From an uncultured Victivallales bacterium (GTDB lineage Bacteria; Verrucomicrobiota; Lentisphaeria; Oligosphaerales; JAFGRS01): 11,869 nt of DNA. The notes under the pieces are model-generated. The model made no database searches. It was not told the DNA's origin and worked only from the letters and a program-made list of their open reading frames with translations. Both the position numbers and the translations under genes were made by a program. This document shows positions 6,871-11,869 of the stretch, piece after piece (the first letter of the stretch is position 1; the number at the start of each line of letters is the position of its first letter). The DNA lies in contig CAILKC010000162.1 of the NCBI GenBank assembly GCA_903834675.1, positions 1 to 11,869 of the forward strand, in the 5' to 3' direction.

Positions 6871-9800
6871 ATGCAACCTAAGCCCATAGTGGAATACCCG
6901 CCGACAGCGCCGCTCTGGCTGGATCGCTGGCCGCCAGAGCGGGTGATCCGGGAACTATTTGCCGAGGGCGTACGGCGGCTGGCCTACCGCTTCCTGGGCC
7001 TCGAGCGCCGTCGGCGGCTGGCCTGGACGGCCGACCGCCTGGTGTTCGAGCTGGGGAACCAGCAAGCCACCTGGCGCTGGGATGGCGCCAAATGGCGGCG
7101 GTCTTGCTCCTGCGGCTACACCAACGACTGCTGCGCCCACACCTATGCCGCTGCCTGTGTTCTGCTGGAAGTGCTGCGCCAGGAGCATTGGACCGCGGCC
7201 GCGACGGGCTCGCCGCCGGCGGCCAAGGCGGTCGAGGCTGGCCCGCCCGAAGCCCCTCTCGCCGCCGCCGCCGCGCCCGAAGCGCTTGCCAAAGCGCCCC
7301 ACGGCAGTCCGCCACAACCCTCGTGCCTCGAGGTGGAGGCCGACTTCCACCACGAGCCCGACCGGGTCATCCTGCGCTTCTACCGCCGGGTTGAGGGTCG
7401 GCGTGAACTGCTGCGCCTGCAAACGCTGACCAATCTGGCGGTCCAAGCCCGTTTCGGCGGCGTGGCGGTGCGCTGGTCCGCCGCCGACGAGGCGTTCCTC
7501 AAGTGGCTCGCGCCGCAGCTCCAGCGGCGCAGTGAGGTGCGCTCGAATCTGCAAGTGCTCAAGCTGTTCAAAGCTGATTTCGACCACTGGCTCGAACGCT
7601 GGGAGGACAACGCCGGCCGCTTCATCGAACGCAGCAGTCAGCAGGGAGTCAGCCGACGGGGCATGCAACCGGCGCATCTGGTGATCGAGCTGGCGGACGA
7701 GGGCGAGTGGGTGCGCATTGGGGCGGTGCTGGTGCTGCCCTCCGGGGCGCGGCAGCCGTTCCATGCCATCTTCCAGAACCTGGCGGCCGGCGGTCAGGAA
7801 AGTATCGTCAGTGGCGAAATCCTGAAGTTCCAGCCGCCGCTGTCCTGGGACCTGCTTACCCGCGTCTTCTCCCGCAAGGATCCGCGCATGCGGCGGGAAC
7901 ACCTCTGCGAGCATCTGTCGGACCTGCTGGAGGGACGCCTCGACCTGGTGGAAGGCGCCTGCGTGCGCCGGGAACCGGTCCAGGACCGAACGTTGTTGGT
8001 TGAGGCGGTTCCCGATGGCTCCGATGTACTCTTGCGGGCGACGGTGGCGGGCCTACCGGTGACCGACGACGGCGCGGTGGCCGCCGGCATCCACAGCGAC
8101 GACACGGGCTTCGTCGTCGAGATCTGCGACACGGCGGCCGTCCGCGGCCTGCGCGAGGCCTTCAAAGCCTTGGGCGCGACCGCGGCGGGCGGAGGCCGGA
8201 TGCGGGTGCCCGGGGTGCCGCAGAAGATGGAACTGCTGCGCCAGACCTGGGCCCAACTCCCCCCCGCCGTCTCGCGGCGGGTCCATCCGGCCCTGCAGGC
8301 GCTGCTGGAGGGAAGCCGGGAAGTGCTCGCCTGCGTCGCCCTACGCGAGGAACGCAACTTCGTCGACCTGACGGTACGCTGGGAATGCGGCGGCGTGCAG
8401 GTCAGCGACTCCGAGATGCGGGAGGCCTTGCGTCTGGGGCGCGGCACGCTGCGCACCCGTGAGGGCAACTGGCTGGCGCTGGACCCCGCCCAGGCGCAGG
8501 CGGTGGCCCAGCGTCTCGAAGCCCAGGGCCTCAGTGCTCTCGAGCCCGTCCGCTTGTTGCGCCATGACGCGAAGGCACGACTCAACCGCCTCGGCCAGGA
8601 CGCGGGGGCCTTGCCGTGGACTCCGGCCTGTCGCCATCTCGGCGAACGCCTCCTGGCGGAAGCCGACCCCGTACCGCTGCGGCGGGCGCCCGCCTTGGCC
8701 ACCGTACTGCGGCCTTACCAGGAGACGGGCTTTGAATTCCTGGCGGACCGCAGCACCCATGGCGTCGGCGCCATCCTGGCCGACGACATGGGGCTGGGTA
8801 AGACGCTGCAGGTCCTGGCGTTGCTGGAGTCCTGGGTGCAACGCCGCCGGGAAGAGGGCGAGCGTTTCCGCATCCTGGTGGTCTGTCCGGCATCGGTGGT
8901 GGGAGTGTGGTTGGAGCAGGCGTCGCGCTTCTGCCCATCCCTGCGCTGCCAGACTGCCATTGGCCCGGCCGAGGCGCGCGCCGCCAGCCTGGAGCGTGAG
9001 GACTGGGATGTCCTGGTGACGCACTATGCCCTGCTGCGCCTGGACGCGGAGTCGCTGACCGCCCGCGACTGGGACATGGTCGTGTTGGACGAGGCGCAGA
9101 ACATCAAGAACCCCGAGGCCCAGGTCACCCGCATCGCCAAGGCGCTGCGGACGTCGCACACCCTGGCCCTGACCGGGACGCCGCTGGAGAACCGCCTGCT
9201 GGACCTCTGGTCGGTGCTGGATTTCCTCAACCCGGGGCTGCTCGGCCCAGCCATGGACTTCTCCGCCCGTTACAGCACTCCGGCGCAGCTGCGCGAGCTG
9301 TCGACGCGGATTGCGCCCCTGCTGTTGCGGCGGACCAAGGACGCGGTGGCCCCGGAGTTACCGCCCCGTTCGGAGGAGGTCCTGCGAGTGGAGATGACGG
9401 TGGGCCAGCGCCAGGTCTACGACCGCGAGCTGCTGCGGGCACGTGAGACGCTGAATGCGCATGGCCCCTTCGACATGCTGGCGGCGCTCACTCGCCTGCG
9501 GCAGGTCTGCTGCGACCCGGCCCTCCTGGCTGGCGCGGCCGGGGAAGAGGCGGGTTCGGCCAAACTCGAGATGCTGGTGGAGAAGCTCACCGAGTTGGCC
9601 GAGGGCGGACACTTCTCGCTGGTCTTCAGCCAGTTCACCTCAATGCTGGAACGTATCCGGGTCGCGCTGGAGCAGGCCGGCCTGGCCTACCTGGTGATCA
9701 CCGGCGAAACCCCTACCGAAAAGCGCACCGAACTCGTCCAACAGTTCGCCGCCGCCACCACGCCGCACGTGTTCCTGCTCAGCCTGCGAGCCGCCGGGAC

Positions 9801-10074
9801 GGGTTTGACCCTGACGCGGGCCGATTATGTGTTCATCTTCGACCCCTGGTGGAACCCGGCCGTCGAACGCCAGGCCATCGACCGCACGCACCGTATCGGC
9901 CAGGAGAAACCCGTGTTCGCCTACCGCCTGGTGGCGGCCGATTCAGTGGAAGAGAAAGTGCTGGCCCTGCAGCAGGAGAAGGCGGAGCTGTTCGCCGCGG
10001 TGATGGGAGACGCAGAGAAGGGCATCCCCGTCTCGCGCCTGACGGCGGACGATATCCGCGCGCTGCTGGCCTGA
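6871..10074 (+). CDS. SWIM zinc-finger SNF2-family DEAD/DEAH-box ATPase
   Basis: A 1067-residue SNF2 ATPase, predicted to translocate on double-stranded DNA and remodel protein-DNA complexes in the cytoplasm. The N-terminal SWIM zinc finger is CSCGYTNDCCAH (C79, C81, C88, H90). A Pro/Ala-rich linker spans about 108-150, and the beta-rich region from about 150 to 600 corresponds in position to SNF2-associated domains. The helicase core is complete: motif I DDMGLGKT (K644), motif II DEAQ (740-743), motif III LALTGTPLEN (765-774), the C-terminal lobe with SQFTSML, motif V AAGTGLTLT and motif VI QAIDRTHRIGQ (1001-1011). The ATG at 6871 is 5 bp after the propeller stop and has no visible Shine-Dalgarno, so translational coupling is likely. 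The frame is open back to 6775 inside the propeller gene, which I treat as incidental. The biological role of bacterial SWIM-SNF2 proteins is not settled. Confidence 0.93.
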   Translation: MQPKPIVEYPPTAPLWLDRWPPERVIRELFAEGVRRLAYRFLGLERRRRLAWTADRLVFELGNQQATWRWDGAKWRRSCSCGYTNDCCAHTYAAACVLLEVLRQEHWTAAATGSPPAAKAVEAGPPEAPLAAAAAPEALAKAPHGSPPQPSCLEVEADFHHEPDRVILRFYRRVEGRRELLRLQTLTNLAVQARFGGVAVRWSAADEAFLKWLAPQLQRRSEVRSNLQVLKLFKADFDHWLERWEDNAGRFIERSSQQGVSRRGMQPAHLVIELADEGEWVRIGAVLVLPSGARQPFHAIFQNLAAGGQESIVSGEILKFQPPLSWDLLTRVFSRKDPRMRREHLCEHLSDLLEGRLDLVEGACVRREPVQDRTLLVEAVPDGSDVLLRATVAGLPVTDDGAVAAGIHSDDTGFVVEICDTAAVRGLREAFKALGATAAGGGRMRVPGVPQKMELLRQTWAQLPPAVSRRVHPALQALLEGSREVLACVALREERNFVDLTVRWECGGVQVSDSEMREALRLGRGTLRTREGNWLALDPAQAQAVAQRLEAQGLSALEPVRLLRHDAKARLNRLGQDAGALPWTPACRHLGERLLAEADPVPLRRAPALATVLRPYQETGFEFLADRSTHGVGAILADDMGLGKTLQVLALLESWVQRRREEGERFRILVVCPASVVGVWLEQASRFCPSLRCQTAIGPAEARAASLEREDWDVLVTHYALLRLDAESLTARDWDMVVLDEAQNIKNPEAQVTRIAKALRTSHTLALTGTPLENRLLDLWSVLDFLNPGLLGPAMDFSARYSTPAQLRELSTRIAPLLLRRTKDAVAPELPPRSEEVLRVEMTVGQRQVYDRELLRARETLNAHGPFDMLAALTRLRQVCCDPALLAGAAGEEAGSAKLEMLVEKLTELAEGGHFSLVFSQFTSMLERIRVALEQAGLAYLVITGETPTEKRTELVQQFAAATTPHVFLLSLRAAGTGLTLTRADYVFIFDPWWNPAVERQAIDRTHRIGQEKPVFAYRLVAADSVEEKVLALQQEKAELFAAVMGDAEKGIPVSRLTADDIRALLA

Positions 10075-10127
10075 GGCGGCGCAGTCACAATCGAGTACCT
10101 TCGGGACCTGGGCGCGGATTCCAGACG

Positions 10128-10217
10128 CCGCGGAGCGCTGAAAGCGCGGCCATTCCTCAGCCCAGGGCGACGCCCTGGGAAAGACGTCGTGAATGCGGTT
10201 GAGCCCTGTAGGGGCGA
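10128..10217 (+). repeat. Dispersed hairpin repeat, copy A
   Basis: Three hairpin modules in order. H1: GCGCT-GAA-AGCGC (10135-10147). H2: CCCAGGGC-GAC-GCCCTGGG (10161-10179), a perfect 8-bp stem. H3: GAGCCCTGTAGGGGCGA (10201-10217), a short stem around GTA. The same modules in the same order occur at 11741-11822, where the H2 loop is AAC, and in reverse orientation at 10256-10338. The H1 string GCGGAGCGCT...AGCGCG is shared with the 87-bp units at 1-212, which have ACAGCGCG after the T. The repeat sits 54 bp after the SNF2 stop codon and may mark the 3' end of that transcript. Confidence 0.85.
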
Positions 10218-10255
10218 CATACATACGGTCCATGGGCACCGCGCATCACGTATGG

Positions 10256-10338
10256 CGCCCCTTCAGGGCTGAGGGGTCTGGGGTGTGCCCGGTCCCAGGG
10301 CGCTGCCCTGGGCTGAGGGATTGCGCCCCTTCGGGGCT
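10256..10338 (-). repeat. Dispersed hairpin repeat, copy C, inverted relative to copy A
   Basis: Reading the minus strand gives the module order of copy A: first a GCCCC-GAA-GGGGC hairpin (10325-10337), then the H2 stem with loop AGC (10294-10312), then an H3-like string (10256-10270). Copies A and C face each other across an inverted CATACG...CGTATG pair (10222-10227 and 10249-10254), making one imperfect long inverted repeat from 10128 to 10338 centred near 10238. The two arms differ in detail, so this is not a recent perfect palindrome. Confidence 0.8.
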
Positions 10339-10530
10339 TGAGGAGACGAAGGCAATCCGGCGGTTTCTGCGGAGGGGGGTCCCGACTGCTAGGCAAGGGC
10401 GGCGGCCACGCGGGGCAGCCTTGCATGCGCCGGGGCGACTCGCTAAGGTAGGCGCGCGCTGCCAGGCGTGCTCCAGGGCTCTCACCCGGCGTTCGTCGGG
10501 CCTGTGGCGGCGCGGTGTCCAGGGACAAGC
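10339..10530. other. Gap with no recognised feature
   Basis: Between the inverted hairpin repeat and the NagB-like gene I see no gene, RNA or clear promoter. The NagB-like frame is open back to 10468, but that leader looks non-coding and has no ribosome binding site. A promoter for the NagB-like gene is expected here; no convincing -35/-10 pair stands out in this GC-rich stretch. Confidence 0.5.
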
Positions 10531-10536
10531 AGGAGG
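10531..10536 (+). promoter_or_regulatory. Ribosome binding site that fixes the NagB-like start
   Basis: A consensus AGGAGG lies 9 bases before the ATG at 10546. The in-frame ATG at 10537 directly touches the motif and is too close to be used, so 10546 (MRKLSVVAP) is preferred. Confidence 0.75.
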
Positions 10537-10545
10537 ATGCAAGCG

Positions 10546-11478
10546 ATGCGGAAACTCAGCGTGGTGGCGCCGGCTTGGTGGGACTACACCACCCTCGACG
10601 ATGCCCTGGTGCAGGACGTGGCTCGGTTGAGCGTGGAGGACCTCGCGCAACTGAGCCGCCCCGGCTTCACGGTGGTCATGTACGATACCATCCAGGAGTT
10701 CTACCTGGCCGAGGCGCTGGAGTATATCGCGGCCTGGAAGCAGAGCAGCGCCGCCAACCCCTGCGGTATCTGCGGTCCCATCGGCCCCACGGAGCAACTG
10801 CCGCTGGTGGCCCGCATCGTCAACGCCACCGGCCTGAACCTGAAGAAGCTCGAGGCGCATTTCTGGGGCATGGATGAGTGGGTCGAAAAAGGCCAGGCGG
10901 TGAGCATCGACCATCCCCTGAGCTTTGCTAAATGCGACCTGGAGATGTGCTTCAACCGCATCGATAAGGCCTTGCGCATGCCCATGAAGAACCTGCATTT
11001 CCCCACCGGTGACCTGGCGGCCTACAGCGCCAGCTATGACCAGGTCCGCTGCCTGCTCATGCAGGGCGGTCAGGGGGACGTCAAGCACTGGGCTTTCAAC
11101 GACCCACTGCCGCGCCAGGGTAAGTACAAGGAACTCCCGCCGACTCCGGCCCAGTATCGCAAGCTGAGCACCCGCATCGTGGACCTGCACCCGATGACCG
11201 TCATGCAGAATGCGCGGACCTCAGGCGGCGGCAACATCGCCATGGTGCCGACCCAGGCCGTCACCGTCGGCCCGGTGGAGACCTGGAAGTCGGAGAAGGT
11301 GTCCATCTGGCAGGCTGGCTGCCACGACAACGCCTTCGGCATGCGCCTGACCTCGTTCATGATCTCGAAGAAACTGCCGGACGCGGCGGTGCCCATGAGT
11401 CTGCTGGCGGACCACCCGAACGTGCAGTTCAACTTCTATCGCCCCGGCATCGGTCCCTGCGCCGTGGAAATGCACTAA
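10546..11478 (+). CDS. Glucosamine-6-phosphate deaminase-like protein (divergent NagB family)
   Basis: A 310-residue cytoplasmic protein, longer than typical NagB (266 residues in E. coli). The NagB family converts glucosamine 6-phosphate to fructose 6-phosphate and ammonia. [13 protein letters not shown] (D110) corresponds to the NagB FNMDEYVG segment with its catalytic Asp72, and DHPLSF to the following HPESY region. [15 protein letters not shown] (D178, H181, D186) aligns with GGVGNDGHIAFNEP, which supplies Asp141, His143 and Glu148. Here one residue is inserted between the Asp and His, and the Glu is replaced by Asp. VPTQAVTVG matches the VPKYALTVG strand. The protein ends [21 protein letters not shown], unlike classical NagB. 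Glucosamine phosphate chemistry is therefore plausible but not assured, and another sugar phosphate is possible. No gene symbol is given for this reason. The gene appears monocistronic, bounded by hairpin repeats on both sides. Confidence 0.8.
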   Translation: MRKLSVVAPAWWDYTTLDDALVQDVARLSVEDLAQLSRPGFTVVMYDTIQEFYLAEALEYIAAWKQSSAANPCGICGPIGPTEQLPLVARIVNATGLNLKKLEAHFWGMDEWVEKGQAVSIDHPLSFAKCDLEMCFNRIDKALRMPMKNLHFPTGDLAAYSASYDQVRCLLMQGGQGDVKHWAFNDPLPRQGKYKELPPTPAQYRKLSTRIVDLHPMTVMQNARTSGGGNIAMVPTQAVTVGPVETWKSEKVSIWQAGCHDNAFGMRLTSFMISKKLPDAAVPMSLLADHPNVQFNFYRPGIGPCAVEMH

Positions 11479-11495
11479 ACCGTCTTGCAGCCGAA

Positions 11496-11747
11496 ATGGA
11501 GGAGGAACACGGCGGCCAGGAGGGCGCCTTCGCCGAGTTCGACAAGGTGAACAAGGCCGAAGTCAGCCGCGCCCTGAAGGAACTGCGGCAGGCCACTCTG
11601 CCTGGCGCCTCTGCCCCGCCTGCCCGGCCTGCGCCGCTTGCCGCGTCCGACCTGGCTGACGTGTCCGACCTCAAGAGGCGCCTCAGAGACGGAGCCTTCG
11701 CGCCACCCCACCGGGTAGGTGCTACCCAAGTCCGTCTGAAGCGCTGA
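11496..11747 (+). CDS. Doubtful small ORF or gene fragment, 83 residues
   Basis: The first 55 or so codons are strongly GC-ending and read like real coding sequence (FDKVNKAEVSRALKELRQATLP), with a charged helical start, a Pro/Ala-rich middle and a second helical segment DLADVSDLKRRLRDGAFA. I do not recognise the family. There is no ribosome binding site before the ATG. The last part of the frame crosses a perfect hairpin at 11713-11727, and the TGA stop is made by the first module of repeat copy B. This looks either like a gene tail truncated by the repeat or like non-coding sequence with an accidental frame. The opposite strand is also open, so composition alone cannot decide. Confidence 0.25.
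   Translation: MEEEHGGQEGAFAEFDKVNKAEVSRALKELRQATLPGASAPPARPAPLAASDLADVSDLKRRLRDGAFAPPHRVGATQVRLKR
11713..11727. repeat. Perfect triloop hairpin next to repeat copy B
   Basis: GGGTAG-GTG-CTACCC is a 6-bp perfect stem with a three-base loop, 13 bp before the first module of copy B. It has the same geometry as the other hairpins of the window but a different stem sequence; it has no counterpart immediately before copy A. Confidence 0.6.
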
Positions 11748-11822
11748 AGGCGCGCTGCCATACCAGCCCAGGGCAACGCCCTGGGAATAGAATGGTTATG
11801 GGTTTGAGCCCTGTAGGGGCGA
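11741..11822 (+). repeat. Dispersed hairpin repeat, copy B
   Basis: Same module order as copy A. H1: GCGCT-GAA-GGCGC (11741-11753), where one A-T pair of copy A becomes a T-G pair, still able to pair as G-U in RNA. H2: CCCAGGGC-AAC-GCCCTGGG (11767-11785), stem identical to copy A and only the loop changed. H3: GAGCCCTGTAGGGGCGA (11806-11822), identical to copy A. Sequence between the modules is not conserved. The spacing from H3 to the next element (11861) is 55 bp against 56 bp in the A-C pair. Confidence 0.85.
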
Positions 11823-11860
11823 GCCATCTACCCTACCTTCGCACCGAGGTCGCATGGTCC

Positions 11861-11869
11861 GCCCCTTCA
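11861..11869 (-). repeat. Beginning of a second inverted hairpin repeat, cut by the window end
   Basis: The last nine bases, GCCCCTTCA, match the start of copy C at 10257-10265 and lie at the same distance from the preceding H3 module as in the A-C pair. This suggests that the whole A-plus-C composite is present a second time and continues beyond the window. Nine bases are few, so the spacing carries most of the weight. Confidence 0.45.

Noticed and set aside
6871..10074. Part of a DISARM-like or other defence island
   Set aside because: SNF2 ATPases occur in defence systems, but no methylase, nuclease, PLD or DUF1998 partner is present; the neighbours are carbohydrate-type genes.
10128..10338. 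Intrinsic transcription terminator
   Set aside because: The hairpins are strong but none is followed by a T-run; a termination role cannot be claimed from the sequence.
11496..11747. FlgM-like anti-sigma factor
   Set aside because: The DLKRRLRDGAF segment vaguely resembles the FlgM C-terminus, but the match is short, the rest does not fit and there is no flagellar context.

Overview
The window is GC-rich with dense, strongly GC3-biased genes and long spurious antisense frames. The gene content suggests an environmental, polysaccharide-degrading bacterium of the Planctomycetota, Armatimonadota, Hydrogenedentota or Verrucomicrobiota type: a PHP/CehA-like metallohydrolase, a secreted multidomain TIM-barrel glycosidase-like protein, a secreted PQQ-type beta-propeller opening with WPQFRGPG, a SWIM-SNF2 ATPase and a divergent glucosamine-6-phosphate deaminase-like protein. 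This phylum guess is inference from gene style; there is no rRNA or other marker gene in the window.

Layout. Bases 1-212 are a tandem array of an 87-bp hairpin-rich repeat that ends 2 bp before the stop codon of a minus-strand PHP-domain metallohydrolase (215-2041). A second cluster of hairpins (2123-2187) lies upstream of that gene, so the gene is bracketed by structured DNA. Next comes a remnant of a VapC-type PIN toxin (2249-2527). Three plus-strand genes follow with short spacing and probably form one transcription unit: the secreted glycosidase-like protein (2695-5496), the secreted beta-propeller (about 5534-6865) and the SWIM-SNF2 ATPase (6871-10074). The last begins 5 bp after the propeller stop, with no clear ribosome binding site of its own. 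A 471-bp gap then holds two hairpin repeats facing each other (10128-10338). It is followed by the NagB-like gene (10546-11478), a doubtful small ORF (11496-11747), and a second copy of the same hairpin repeat running off the window end.

Functional picture. The glycosidase-like protein and the beta-propeller carry signal peptides and are likely to act in the periplasm or outside the cell on carbohydrate. The NagB-like protein suggests cytoplasmic amino-sugar phosphate metabolism. A pathway linking them is inference. The SNF2 protein has no obvious functional link to its neighbours.

The least ordinary feature is a modular family of dispersed hairpins. Short perfect stems of 5-8 bp with almost always three-base loops recur in four places, all outside the well-supported genes. 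The H1 stem core is shared between the 87-bp tandem array and the repeats at 10.1 and 11.7 kb. I found no defence system, CRISPR array, tRNA, rRNA or intact insertion sequence.
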